64,000 bases of DNA from Saposhnikovia divaricata (GCA_036435485.1 CM071596.1:58577001-58641000); one strand, 5' to 3'; shown: positions 1 to 13,540, numbered from the stretch's first letter. The notes: generated by a model from the sequence alone, not told the origin. Numbers and translations are program-made.

Positions 1-2400
1 AATTAATATTATGTTTGGCCTCATTTCCAAACATGTAAATTAATCTAAACTTGCTCGCATCTTCCAATGCTTTAAAGAGCCTTGCCAAAAACATAAAATG
101 TCTAACTTGTCATATAAATTATAAAAAATGGTAGAAGTAGCAGAATAAAACAATAAACAAACGATACCCAACTAATATACCAACAAATATGTATATAGAG
201 ATTTTCAACCAGTATTGTGATATTAAGGATTAAAATTTAAATCACCATTTTAGTTGCAATCTTCTAATTGTGATGTTATAGAGATTTTTATCTGGAAATG
301 TTACTGCAATTGTTAAAGGAAGGTAATACAGTCAAAATTAGTTATTTTGCCACAAATTATCGAAATCCCTACCAATACCATTTTTTTAAAATAAAGATAT
401 GATATCCAGTTAATATAGTCAATTCATATAGCAGTGATATCTCAAGGAAGAAAGTATTTTATATCGGTGTATGCTAAATTTTTAATCTGGCATTATCGAT
501 TACATTTTATATTGACATTTCAATTCGAATTATGTTTGACCTCATTTCCAAACGTGTATGTTAATCTACATTAGCTTGCATCTTCCAATGTTTTACAAAT
601 CCTTCCCAAAAACATAAATTGTCTAATTTCCCGTATAACTTATTAAAATGGATAGAAATACTAAAATTTTATGGGAAAAAAACGATAGCCAATTAATTTA
701 ACAACGATATTTTGAATTAAAATTATGTTTGACCTCTTTTGCAAACATGTATATCAATCTAAATTAGGTCGTATCTTCCAATGTTTTACAAATCCTTCCA
801 AATATTGTAAATTGTCTAATTCAAATACTTAGAATCAACATAGTATTTTCTACTATTGTTGTCATATTAACGATTAAAATTTGCATCCAAATTTTAGTTG
901 CAATCTTCTAATTGTAATATTATAGGAATTTTTTCCTAGAGATGTTGGTGCAATTGTTAAGAAAAGGTAATACAGCAAAATGTCTAATTATCCGTATAAA
1001 TAATCGAAGATTGCTATCAATACCAAATTTTTTAAATAAAGATATTACAACCAGTTAATATAACCAATTAATATATCAGTGATACCTCAAGAAACACAGT
1101 ATTTTATACGAGTGTATACGAAATTTAAAATGTGATATTATTCATTAAATTTTGTATACGCATTTGAAATAAAATTATGTTTTACCTTATTTCCAAAGAT
1201 GTATGTTAATCTAAATTAGCACTCATTTTCCAATGTTTTACAGATTATTGCAAAGGACGTAATTTTCTAATGTTGTGTATAAATTATAAGAAACGATAGC
1301 CACTTAATATACCAATGATACTTGAATGAACAAAGTATTTTATACCATTATTGTGATATTAACAATTACATTTTGCATAAAAATCTTAGTTGCAATCTTC
1401 TAATTGTGATATTAGCGAGATATTTATAATAAAAATGTGGTAGCCACTTAATAAAGCCAATAAATATACCAATGATATGTCAGGGAACCAAGTATTTTAT
1501 ACCGGTGTATACAGAATTCCAAATCTGGTATTCTGGATTCCCTTTTGTATACGCATTTGAATTTAAATTATGTTTGACCTCATTTACAAATATGTATATC
1601 AATCTAAATTAGCTTGCATATTCCAATTGCAACCAATTCCTTCCAAATTTTGTAATAAAGATATGATAGCCATATAATATACCCAATTAATATACTACTA
1701 TATGTCAGGGAAGCAAGTATTTTATACCGGTGTATACAGAATTTCAAATCTGGTATTATCGATTCCATTTTGTATAGGTATTTCAATTAAAATTATATTT
1801 GACCTCATTTCCAAACATGTAAATTAATCTAAACTTGCTTGCATATTCCAATGCTTTAAAGAGTCTTCCAAAAAAACATAAAATGTCTAATTTCTCATAT
1901 AAATTCTAAGAAATGGTAGAAATAGCAATATAAAACAATAAAGAAACGATACCCAAGTAATATACCAACGATATTTGAATGAACAAAGTATTTTCAACCA
2001 GTATTGTGATATTAACGATTAAAATTTAAATCTCCGTTTTAGTTGCAATCTTCTAATTCTGATATTATCAAGATTTTTATTTGAAAATGTTATTGCAATT
2101 GTTAAAGGAAGGTAATACAGCCACAAGTAGTTATTTTGCAACAAATGGGTCACCTCATTTCGAATCATGTATGTTAATCTGAATTAGCTTGCATCTTCCA
2201 ATGTTTTACAATTCCTTGCTAAAAAAAAAAAATTCTAATTTTGCATATATATTCTAAAAATGGGTCAAAATACTAACATTATATGATAGAGAAACAATAC
2301 CGAATTAATATACCAACGATATTTTAACGATTACATTTTTAATAGAAATCTAAGTTGCAATCTTCAAATTGTGATATTATCGAAATCACAAATAAATAAT
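1..2400. repeat. Diverged tandem repeat array, AT-rich
   Basis: A consensus block with the core 'atgtttgacctcatttcc', then 'aaacatgta' and 'cttgcatcttccaatg', recurs at about 1, 526, 715, 1169, 1557, 1786 and 2148. A higher-order unit is also visible: roughly 1-370 and 1786-2150 match along their whole length, including 'ggtagaa' and 'gttaaaggaaggtaatac' stretches, giving a period near 1.78 kb. Copies differ by many substitutions and indels, so the array is old. No coding frame is seen. It could be a decayed minisatellite or a tandemly duplicated transposon piece. Confidence 0.8.
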
Positions 2401-3060
2401 TAATGTTTAAATTAGGTTTCTAATTACAATTTTTATATCTAATTGATCAGATTCTGAATTCTAATTTCTATCTTCATAATTTTGAAACAAAATCAATATT
2501 AATACATGAAGATAACGAACAATTGATAAAATCAAGTAATAATGCAGATTCCAGCTCTACTGCTCTTGCAAAGAAAGCATCGTCCTTTTGTAAATCAACT
2601 AGAGTAAGTAGCATAGGTGTATTAATTGTAAATTAGAGTTGGTAAACTTTAACTTCTCGATACAATCACTACGTACCATAGCCTAGAGTTGGTATGTACA
2701 GACACTTGAAAAAACTGCATGGAGGAATGTGATAGTAGGACTTACCAGTGAAAACATTAAATGACACTCTGCAAGGAAACAATATTCAACCAATCTTTCA
2801 AAGTAACAGCCTTTTTATAAAATGTCTACACTGTTACAACGAAAACATTAGTACACTATTACCTTTTTTTATATCTTCTTTCTTCTACAAAGTTTTGTAA
2901 GTTGCATGTATACGGATACGTAGATACATAGATCTGCCAAATACTTACTGGGTACGTTACACAACCATTTATATTTAACTTCTTTTCTATTGACCTAATA
3001 GGCCAGTTCATGAGTTCATGAATGTAACATGAATATACCCTCTTCCACGAATCAACCAAA
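2401..3060 (+). promoter_or_regulatory. Upstream region of the first RPA-like gene, with a TATA-like site
   Basis: This non-coding stretch separates the repeat array from the first RPA70-like gene. A TATA-like string (ctttttataaaatg) lies at about 2811-2824, some 240 bp upstream of the first ATG. That distance would allow a 5' leader, but no other promoter element is clear. Confidence 0.3.
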
Positions 3061-5693
3061 ATGTCATTCAATTTTTATACTCCTCTAACGCAACTGAATT
3101 CTTCAACAATCAAATGGAATATTAGAGTGAGAGCACAGGCTGTATGGAAAGGAATAACACGGGAAACTAAGGAATTTCGTGGCATAAATCTTATATTGGT
3201 TGATGATTCTGTAAGTGATTTGCATATTCAAATATTGTATTTTGTTAAGTTACTTATTTCAATACGAAACACTAATGTACTTGTCATTATATAGAGATTT
3301 CGGATCCATGCTTTTGTAAATGCAAAATTTGCGCCGTTATTTGGAAAAGATTTAGAAGAAGGACAGATCTACCAGTTATCTAATTTCATTGTTCAACAAT
3401 ACACGGGTGTAGAATTTCATCGTTGTGTTAGATTTGACAAACATATTTACTTTGCTGAGTATACAAAACTGGAAAAGTGTTTTGATCCTGGACTAGAGAT
3501 ACCACCTTTCACTTTTGATCTATTCAATCTCTTGGATCTAGAAAAAATGGAATCAAACAAACGCTTCCTATGTGGTACGTTACTGCTGATAAGATTGCTT
3601 ATGTTTATGTTATGTCATTACTATGTCATTTACGATTTTTGGTAAACTATAACATTGGAAAATTTTCATCTTCAAGATGTCGCTGGAATTGTTAAAGATG
3701 AGGGTGAACTGTGTGATTATATGAACGACAGTGAAGAAGCCAAAAAACGGAAGAAGTTTTCCATCACGGATGGCAGGTTTGTGTTACTGATTTTGGACAT
3801 ATCTTCATTGCTATGTGTAAATCTGATTTTGGACATACCTCATAAATAGCACAATAAATTTTCAGGTGTACTGTTAAAGTTACATTCTTTGATGAATTTG
3901 CTGAAGAGGTTGAAAAAGCTTTTAAAAATGAAGTAGCGAATGATCCTGTTGTACTTATCATTGCAAGTGTTAAGATTGGTAGATTTCAAGGTACATCATA
4001 TCGCATTAACATCTTTAAACTTTACTGTCTAATACAATCAAAGCATACTCATATTGGTAACATTCATATTTAGGTGAACTAACCTTAACTAACTACCCTG
4101 CTACGAGGATTTACTTGAATCCGAATCATAAAGTTGTGGAAGATCTCAGAATCAGGTCCAGCATGCATTTTACATAAAATTTCTCTTAATTATATTCCAC
4201 TTTATCAACTTCAATCTTTTTAATACATTTAATTTCACTACATCAGAGCTAAAGATGCAACAATTTACAAGAATGTAGAACTCAGTATTCCTAATGAACA
4301 TCAACAGATGATGACCGTTTCACAAATCAAAAAGTTGAATGAAAAATATGTTGAGGTAATGTAACTATTTCTGTACTGTCCAATTTCATTTCTTACAACA
4401 TTATTATTTCCTTCAAATATGCGTTAATACATTATTCTATAGAGGAATGTTGTTTGTCAAGTTACTATCAAGAAGGTCGAAGAGAATCTACACTGGTACG
4501 ATTGTATTTGCCCTAAATGTAGTATCCTTTTGCACAAAAAAGATGAAAGATTTTAGTGTAGCAAATGTGGGAAATATTATCCTTGGCCACCTAAAAGGTA
4601 TATATTATTGTTTATGACATAAACATGCTTTCATTATATCTTCCAATTTTGATAATAAACAATAATTTCATGTTATGTGTTAGATTCCGAGTTTGTCTTT
4701 TTGGTTGCGATTCAACGGGAGGTCTCCCAATAATCCTAGGAGATCGTGAAGTTCGTAGACTAACTGGAAAGACTATTTTTGATATCACACTTGATCAGGC
4801 TGAGGTTTTAAGTTTTTTTTTTCATTACTTTTATTTTGTTTTCATTTGAAACATGTAAATGATTGTTTGTAATATAATTGCATGCATTATTAGGGAGAAG
4901 ATGAAAAGTTTCCAGAGATAATCAAAGACTTTCGTAACAAGGATTACACAATTACTCTGAAGATCAGTGCAGAAAATGTGAACCAACAATCTGATGTCTA
5001 TGAAGCAGTTGATATTTGTATTCAAGGTGAAGAGGATTTTGCAACCAATGTCGCAGCAGAGGCGATTCCATCTCCATCTGCAGAAGATGATAACACTATC
5101 ATTGTACAATTCCATCTCCATCTGAAACTGCTTAAATATTATAATTTGTGGCATATCTGTATTATATTTGAAAATTAATTATCTATGAATGGGAACATGA
5201 TTTTACAAGCACACACACAGTACAACTAACCACGCCAATGGAAACACCACAACTTCCAAAGGTTTTGAAGAAAACAAAAGTTCGTAAAAGTCCAGAGAGT
5301 CCAGAGGAAATTCCTGAAGATATCTGTTTATCCAAAATGAAGAAAGCTATCAAAGTCAAGAAGGTTTGTTTCTTGCATAGCATATTTGATCATGACACTA
5401 TACTTCAGTGTTTTAGATATGACAGTTCTATCTTAATTTGTTGCACAACATCAGGAGAAAATCACTGAAAAAAACATCAGAAAGAAAAAGAGTCCTTCTA
5501 CAGAGAAATCTTCAACCAAAACTCAACCCATGCATATATTGGAGACATGCGGTGAAGATATAGAGTTATCGCCAAACACGTACCAGAAGCAAATGAAGAA
5601 AAAGTTAATTTCAAACCATGATATCTTCAATTCTATACATTTATTATTTGATCGTAACTAATATTTTACTTCTCTTGAAACAGGACAAAGTAA
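3061..5693 (+). pseudogene. RPA70-like single-stranded-DNA-binding protein, copy 1, with an in-frame stop in the zinc ribbon
   Basis: Replication protein A large-subunit-like gene; the family binds single-stranded DNA through OB folds. Coding exons by GT-AG sites that keep frame: 3061-3210, 3295-3574, 3677-3776, 3866-3990, 4074-4155, 4247-4355, 4443-4597, 4684-4804 and 4894 to about 5103, then a lysine-rich tail (about 5216-5363, about 5457-5600, ending near 5693). Family signatures include RFRIHAFV (first OB fold, exon 2), DVAGIVKDEG (start of the second), PVVLIIASVK, and a C-terminal zinc ribbon with CPKC and CSKC pairs. A TAG at 4554-4556 falls between the two cysteine pairs, at an aromatic position in relatives. 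The frame is open on both sides, so this is probably a recent nonsense change. The join at about 5103-5220 is unresolved. Such genes occur as expanded plant families and as Helitron cargo. Confidence 0.8.
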
Positions 5694-6159
5694 AAATGCC
5701 GTGATGTAGTACTGCCGAATGATGATTTGCATTTCTTAAAATTTCTTCAGGATCCTTTCAAATATGTATTTGTACTACTTTTCAACGAAACTGAAGCCTA
5801 CATTTTGCTAGCTTTTTGAAACTACTGTATTGTGTAATATTAACCATGAAAGATGATTGTACTTAGTTCCAAGTACTGTATTTTGTAATGAAACTGAATC
5901 ACAACCATACTCTGCTTTTTGTTCTACCATATCATAGCTTGCCTATAACACTAAAGTTGATCACTGTTGTAGTAGTGAAGTACTAATCTATCAAATCAAA
6001 TAGATACCATACTTTCTTTGAAAACAACTCCAAAAGAAGTGTACTTAATTCATTATTCATTCATGTGGTACTCCATTTTAATAGAAGTTTTTAAGAAACT
6101 TGCAGATTATCTAGATAACATCAAATTTATTCCACTTTCTCAAGTTTTCTACCAAAGGG
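5694..6159. other. Spacer between the two RPA-like copies
   Basis: AT-rich sequence that must hold the 3' UTR of copy 1 and the promoter of copy 2. No ORF, RNA gene or repeat is visible in it. Confidence 0.5.
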
Positions 6160-8130
6160 ATGAATACAAACCAATTTCATAGTCTAGCAGATCTATGCTC
6201 AGGAAGCAACAATTGGAATGTAAAATCCCGAGTTATTAGATCATGGAGAGGAGTTTCCAAACAAGGAGAAGGTTTCAAAGGATTGAATATATTAATTCTA
6301 GATGACAAGGTATGAAGTACATCCTACTAGCATAAATGTTTGTTTGCAATTTCTGAAAATATATCACTTTTTGAAAACAGGATTGTAGAATGCATGCTTT
6401 TGTTCCCGGCAATGTAATTGACAAGCATGAAGACAAACTTAGAGAAGGAAACATTTGTGCTATATCCAACTTTGCTGTGAAAGATTACAGGCCCGAAGAC
6501 AAATTTCGATGCGTGAATAGTGAACAGCAAATTATTTTCACAACCTTCACAGAAGTGAGAAAGTTTGATCAAGATGATTTACTTATTGCGAAACATATGT
6601 TCGATTTCTTTGATCTCAGTGATTTGTGCAACATTGCAAATGACAATATTTATCTTACAGGTAAACTTCGATTTCAATGGTTTGTGGGTTTCTAATATTC
6701 CTTTACTAATTTGTTGTTTTCTTCTCTATAGATGTTATTGGAGTAATTGAAAAAGATCTACCACTAGCGCATTTGATTAACAAGTTTGGGCAGATGCAAA
6801 CCCAAATAAAGATGAACATAGTTGACCGAAGGTAAATACTTACAAAGTACTTGAATTTCACCTACTTAACAAACCATCTAACAAACACTTCACAGATCTT
6901 CAGTGAATGTTACATTATGGGATTCACTTGCGGAAGAGTTTGAATTTGCAGTGGAAAAGATTACCGTTTTCCCTATTATCGTTATTATTGCAAGTGCTAA
7001 AGTTACTTCTTGGCAAGGGACAAATCACACCACGCCACAAGTTGAAATTTCCAATGTTACAGCAACACGATTCTACCTGAATTTAGATCACCACGATGTC
7101 TCAAATCTGCGTAAAATGTAAATGAATTTCAACTTTTCTCTCACCTATATATGTTAGTGAAATAATTTTAACGTTGAAATCTATACAAGGTAAAGAAGCC
7201 TATGTTTGCTAAGTATAACTTCTCAAGGAAACCACCAGAGAAAATTGAAATATTTTCTGTTGCGTAGATTCGAAATCTTGGTACTGATTACATAGAGGTA
7301 TGCATTTTTTTTATTTTGTTTAAAAGTAATCATATGTTCAACAATGTATAAAGAAATCATATGTATCTAACTCTATAGAAAGAGGTCATATGTAACGTCA
7401 AAGTGACATCAATCTTGGACACAACACACTGGTATTTTTATCAATGCTCCTCCTGCTACAAGATCATAGAACCTGCAGATGGTGCTTTCAAATGCTATAG
7501 ATGTTCTGATCGAACTATACCATATCCATACAAGAAGTAAGAATGTACAACTAAACATATAATATACAAATCTATATCTCTTCTCATCAAATACATCCAA
7601 TTTTAAGAGTTCACTAATAAGATTTCTTTTGGAATTTCGTTCAGCTGGTGCTTTAGTGTAGAAGCTGAAGATGAATCAGGGAGAATTGAAGTTGTTCTAA
7701 TGGACCGTGAGGCTAGAACAGTGCTTGGAGTTTATGCTCCAGACACAACGTCAGAGGTAATTTCAGTTACTTAGACATACATTTTCATAAATAAACTACA
7801 TTAAAAAAACCACATATTTTAATACACAACAATGCCACTAGGGGGAAACCATTCCAGATATTGTTAAAATCATGGAGAACAAATACTATTCTGTGAAACT
7901 AACAGTCAAAAGAACAAATGTTGAAGAGCGATCATTCAAATATGAAGCAACAGGAATTATGGAGATTTCCCCAGATTACCACAAAAATCAGATTGTTAAC
8001 AGTACATTAACAGAACACATGGAAGAATCAATCACACAGGTACAAAACTTTATGCTTTTCGAGAATAATTTCATCTAACTTGATTCTTATCTTCTTTTCT
8101 TAATTACAAATTATATTGCAGGGTTCTTGA
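6160..8130 (+). pseudogene. RPA70-like single-stranded-DNA-binding protein, copy 2, with frame lesions
   Basis: Tandem paralogue of the gene at 3061. Exons: 6160-6309, 6381-6660, 6732-6831, 6896-7117 (two exons of copy 1 fused), 7190 to about 7300, 7379-7536, 7645-7756, 7842-8039 and 8122 onward. The first three exons are exactly as long as in copy 1 (150, 280, 100 nt), which supports both models. Signatures: RMHAFVPG, DVIGVIEKD, IIVIIASAKV, SNVTATRFYLN, and an intact zinc ribbon with CSSC and CYRC. Three oddities follow. The exon 4 to 5 junction does not join in frame with visible splice sites. A TAG at 7265-7267 stands where copy 1 has a glutamine (QIKKL). A TGA at 8128-8130 is followed in frame by a lysine-rich tail resembling that of copy 1, ending at 8241. 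A functional protein is unlikely unless splicing differs. Confidence 0.78.
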
Positions 8131-8603
8131 TCATCATACCATTTAGATGACTTCTCCCAGCTAAATTTCGAATCTCCAGATGATAATATCAAACAGAAGA
8201 AGAAGAGGCTCTCAAACAATAGAAACAAAAAGAAAAATTGAATAGCAGATCAGAAGCCAGATCTGTCTCGCTGTTTGTTCTGAAACTGAAGTTGTATTCA
8301 CTTCCTATGTTTCAAACTTTGACAATGATGTATTTGTTTCCTACGTTTCAGACTTTCAAAAGTATTTTGCTTTGACATTCCTATGTTTGGCCTAAGAATC
8401 TTAATCATTGCATCTCTATGATCAAATGTATTTCTAAATTAATGACATAGGTTGACATAAAACATATCTCAAACACACATGAAATATAGAAGCTCAAAAT
8501 CATGTTTCACATCACACATAAAATTTACATTACACAGAAATTGAACCTACAACAGAACAGAATGTAATAATTGTTCAAACACTTTTGGTGATAATACACA
8601 TTT

Positions 8604-10488
8604 TTAAATATGCAAACTAACTTGAAAGACGATCTTAGAAGCTTCTATGTATTGGAATTTCAGCTTCTGACCCACAATGAAAGGAGTAGCACTGATAAAT
8701 TTGCTCCAGCCTTGGCCTAATCTGCATTGATTTCCTGCTGAATTCCCTTTCATTAACCATTCCCTTCCTTGGTAACAAATCGTAACTCCTCTTCCTTTCC
8801 TCCACTTTCGGTAAAACTTAACAAGACTCTTTGGCACATACTGCAGAATAAGTAATAAAAGTTACCTCCACCCAGATATCCTATATTTTGACATTAATCA
8901 ACTACTGCAGAATAACTATTATGGTTGATAATTACTTACAACTCCATGACATTTCTCATCAAAATGTGAATTGTGAAGTGTTACAATGAAGAACTCAAAC
9001 TCAGTTCCTGAATTGAAATCATCAAATACTCCAATAGAGGTTGACTGCTCAACATCAAGGTGTTCTGTGCAACAATATCAAATGTTGGAAAACATTACAG
9101 ACATTTCTCAGACAAATAATAAATTACAAACATAATGTTAATCCATTAGAAAAATAAATGTATACCTTCAACCTCATCAATTAGCTCCATAGCAAGCACA
9201 TGATTCGAACATGATCTATTCATAACTACATCATCAAACAAAGATCTGTTCCTTAAACCATTGAAGATGTCAAATCCGTTGGGACTAATAATGGACAAAT
9301 AGAATGTAGATTTGCCAAGGTAATGAAATACAAATAGGAAATCCACATCAATTGAGTAGTATTTCTCCATCCTTTCCAAACCATATAAGCAATTATTATT
9401 TTTCGAGAGACTAGATATCCAAACGTTATGATCTGCCATCCACACTGTAACTGTGTCTTTGATGTTCATCCCATACTTTTCCATGAACAGTCTTGGAATA
9501 ACCTACCAATGATAACAAAAATAATTACTAAACATATTATGATCTTTTGCACAAATCCTCATTTCAAAATCATATATATATATATATATATTACAATTTC
9601 TCTGTTCTGTAATGATTCTTCATTTGTCATGTGATAGAATAAACTTCTTGAAGTACGAAGTTCGTCTCCTGGTAACAGAAAATTATCAATAAGAATTTAA
9701 CATCATTGCAAGAACCTCAACCTTAACACATATACAAAAATGTACCATTGGGAGGATTCCACCCTGAGATAATCGCACTATCAAAAACAACAACTTCAAT
9801 TGAATTCATAAGCTTTGTGCTTTGAAAGATACAGATATCACCTTCTCTCAGTTCTAAAGATTTTACAAATTCATTCCACATATTACCAAAGTTACAGTAA
9901 TCATCATGCATTGCAAAGTCCACTCTCCATTGGTTGTTTGCCAACCCAATATCAACATATTTCAGTAATGAATCAATATTCAGCAGTTTCATCTCCTCTC
10001 TTGAAAATATCTAATGACACATCAAAACCATGAGTAAATATTGAACAGATGAAGCAAAAAATAAAAAATGTTAGATATATTACCTTCGTCCAAGTTTTCT
10101 TCGCCAAATGATCCTGCTTAATCTTGAATTCGCAAATCTTTCCAATCGGATTGTGAACATTAAACTTAAAAGCAGAGGAACATTTATCCAATTCAAGCCC
10201 TCCATCATTCAATGGGCATTCCTTTCGTTCGATCGTTTTTATAGAGTACTCAATCTCTACCGCGTAACAATTAAATATACGTAGATTGAAATTGGGACCT
10301 CTATGATACTCAAGATATGCCAGATTGTATCTTTTCAAACCATAAAATGATACCATATCCTCTATACCTTCAATAGTTCCAGTGCTCCTAACAAATTTAC
10401 CAGTCCATTTAGCACCACTAGGCAAATTGAGATATACTATATCTGGGATTTTCTCACTGAATTCATGAGTTAACTGATCTGGAAGCAC
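8604..10488 (-). CDS. B3-domain transcription factor, REM-like, with about four B3-type domains
   Basis: Plant-specific DNA-binding protein family, expected to be nuclear. Exons in transcription order: 10084-10488, 9746-10010, 9595-9668, 9166-9502, 8940-9064, 8604-8840; all junctions keep frame at GT-AG sites and the stop is TAA. The first visible exon opens with LPDQLTHEF after an AG acceptor, so a short upstream exon with the ATG is missing from this model (candidate ATGs at about 10580-10610, unresolved). B3 units: LPDQL...; FKIKQDHLAKKTW to NNQWRVDF, WNEFVKSLELREGDICIF; VIPRLFMEKYG...; and FEFFIVTLHN to YVPKSLVKFY, GREW, GWSKFI. The W and GD/GQ hallmarks of the fold are present in units 2 and 4. 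No lesion is seen, so this is the best candidate for an intact host gene here. REM family placement is inference from the multi-B3 layout. Confidence 0.85.
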
Positions 10489-13372
10489 CTACAATATCAA
10501 ATATAACACAGTTCAGTTCATGCTTCCTAAATGAGTACATCTAAGTCGAACAAAAGAAACATAAAATATCTCCATAACATTACCATACATCCATCTTCCA
10601 AACTCCTACCATAATCCAAACATATGAACCTCAAATGAAAATCGGCATTAGTCATTCTCCTGAGATTTAAACTTCAACAAGACAATTAAAACTACAAAAC
10701 AACTAAAAAGCAAAATTATTTTTTAGATGACTAATTTATGGAGGCATAAAAAACAACAACAAAAAGTTGTGCACAAATACCTTGGAATCGAACAACACGA
10801 TTACGCTTCAACAATCACTTAGAGGATATCCTCTTCTTATCAAAGCTAATGCGTATCTAGACAGTCCAATGAACTTATTGCCAATCCACTCTTCTTAAAT
10901 TGTATGTGTTCGTAACTACCGTATTACAGTACTTATTACAGTAGTGCAAGTGGAAGTGTGAAGTACCGTTGAAAATTTGTTTATACTCCAAACCTAACAG
11001 CAAGGACTATCTAGGTACAAACCATATTAATTACGGAGAGCAGCAGTAATGAATGCATTTAGTTGTCCAACAGTGAACGCATGGTAATTGTAAGTAATAC
11101 ACTTCAATGAAAGCAAATAAAATATTCTAAGGTCTTTCCATGTAACAGATGTTACGTTATTTAAAGATCTCTTAGCATGCAATATTATCGTTAATAAATT
11201 GACGGAATTAGTCAACAGAAGTTTCAATTAAATGTGTTATTTTCAGTATCGTTTTATTGAAAATATCTTTCTTATCATGTACATAATCTATTTATGTAAC
11301 CTACTCTTACAAATCAAAAAAATCTTAAATAATAAATAGACATGTTCACCTTTTACAGTCATTTTTCGAACAGTTTAGAAATTACAAAATTTTATTTTTT
11401 GGTTCAATTTTCTATATTACGTATCGTTTAATTCAAAATTTCTTTTCAAACGTTATTATAAATTTATAAGAGTATTTCTGATGACATCTAAAATGTAAAA
11501 TTTCATAGAGAATCCCTTAGGCATGTTCAGTATTTAATAAAGTCTTTAAATATTTTATGAAAAACGTTTTTAAATAAAGTCATGACATAAAATTTCAAGG
11601 CAATCAAAAAATTTTCTATATTACGTAATATTTAAGGTAAAATAAAATAAATCATGTATTAAAATTTGAATTGGATTTTTTATTTTACGTATCACTTTAT
11701 TGAATTTTTTTAATATATTTTTTAAAAGTAGAACACATTTTTTTATTTGTATCCAATATATTTTTATGATATAAAAGTAAAAAAATGTCAAATTCATTGC
11801 TAATCACTTCACCGTGTTAAGCTTTTAGACGATAATTTTATGTACCAAACAAATTTTATTTTATTTAAAAATATCTGAGCAACATTTATTTTCAAAATTA
11901 TTAATACAATGCAATATACTACCAATTTAAATATAATCAATTAAACAATGTTTATTACATGATTTCCAACCGGTTGAATACTAATAAGATATTTTAATAA
12001 TATTTATTATATTAGCCTGATTTATAATTAAACATATCAATTTAAAAGTGTCAAATTCATAGATACTCACTTTACCATGTTCAGTTTTTAGACAATGATT
12101 TTATGTACCAAACAAATTTTATTTAATTTTAAAATATCTGAGCAACATTTATTTTCAAAATTATTAATACAATGCAATATACTCTCCAGTTTGATTTGTT
12201 AATTTACAAAGCGTTTATTTAAAAATTTCATTTTCTCATGAAGAGTGTATTCATGTAAGACATTGTTATAAATCGTATCAATAAATTTCTCTAATAAGCA
12301 AATTTATATAGTTTGGAAGCAAATGTTTACCCAAGAAAATGTCATTAAATTTATAATTATCTTAGCTAAACTCTTTTACAAATTATTAATAAATTACATA
12401 TTAAAGCCAATATACTCTCCATTTCAATTTGTTATTTTACGTACCGTTATATTGAAATTTTCCTTTTATCTTCACCTTAATATATTAAAGCAAGACATCC
12501 TTATGATTTTTAGCAATAAAAAACAAGGATACAAAAAATGTCAAATTTCATAGAGAAGAGTTTGATATTAGATACCCAAGAAAATTTATTTTCATTTGTA
12601 ATTAATTTTCAACATAAATTTTGAAATATATTTATAAATTACCAATTAAATGCAATATGCTGTCCAGTTCAGTTTTTTATTTAATGTTTCATTTTACTCC
12701 AAATTTACTATTTTCATGAACGTAATTCTTATACGTCATTCGCTTTACTCAAAAAACTTATCAACGGAAATTTTAGAAATTATTAATAGATTACAGATTA
12801 AATTCAATAAATTACAAATTACAATTAATGTTACTACGATATTCAACTGTTACAAAATATGTGCCACATAACCAATATATTAAAATTACGTGAACAAATT
12901 GCCAAAAATATTCCCAAAACAATTTCCAAATTAACAATTTAATGAATCAATTAATCAATGTTTATTACATGATTTCCAACCGGTTTAATACTAATAAGAT
13001 ATTTTAATAATATTTATTATATTAGCCTAATTTACAATTAAACATATCAGTTTAAATAAATTCAAAGTATTAATCGAATTTCAAAAAAGATAAAAATTCG
13101 TTACCTGACAACAAAATATTCAACGATTAATCAACATTTTCTGCCTTATGTCGAAAGATCGAATCGTTACAATGTGCAGCATATTTATATTCAAATCATA
13201 CTCGAACGGCAGGACAATACCAAAGGACACCAGCTACTACCAGACACAGAGCAGATACGTGCACCAAGAACTCTAACCATCACTCACGCACAGCAATCGA
13301 CACGCCAGTATTAACTACACACATGCTCCGAGAGTAAATACTCCTACTACTACTGAACCTATCTACTCACTA
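10489..13372. other. AT-rich intergenic DNA with internal direct repeats
   Basis: No convincing gene is present. Two dispersed direct-repeat pairs are visible. About 115 bp around 11806-11920 matches 12067-12183 (shared core 'tatctgagcaacatttatt'). About 110 bp around 11939-12048 matches 12949-13058 (shared core 'catgatttccaaccggtt'), with only a few differences. They suggest a local segmental duplication or fragments of one repeat family. The part next to 10489 must include the B3 gene promoter. Confidence 0.7.
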
Positions 13373-13384
13373 CTTTATAAAAAC
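13373..13384 (+). promoter_or_regulatory. TATA box of the small coiled-coil gene
   Basis: The string ctttataaaaac lies about 160 bp upstream of the ATG at 13541. This spacing fits a transcription start near 13405 and a leader that contains an AT microsatellite. Confidence 0.5.
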
Positions 13385-13413
13385 TCTAAAAAGACCAACA
13401 GCAGTCCATCTTT

Positions 13414-13414
<1 letters not shown>

Positions 13415-13462
<48 letters not shown>

Positions 13463-13463
13463 G
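13415..13463. repeat. AT dinucleotide microsatellite
   Basis: A run of about 24 AT units broken by GT steps. A shorter (AT)n run lies at 9571-9591 inside an intron of the B3 gene. Both should be length-polymorphic. Confidence 0.9.
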
Positions 13464-13540
13464 TAATCATACATATATTTACAGATAATACTTCTTCAAC
13501 GCCTCAACAATCAGAAAATATCAAACACAGTCCTTTGATA

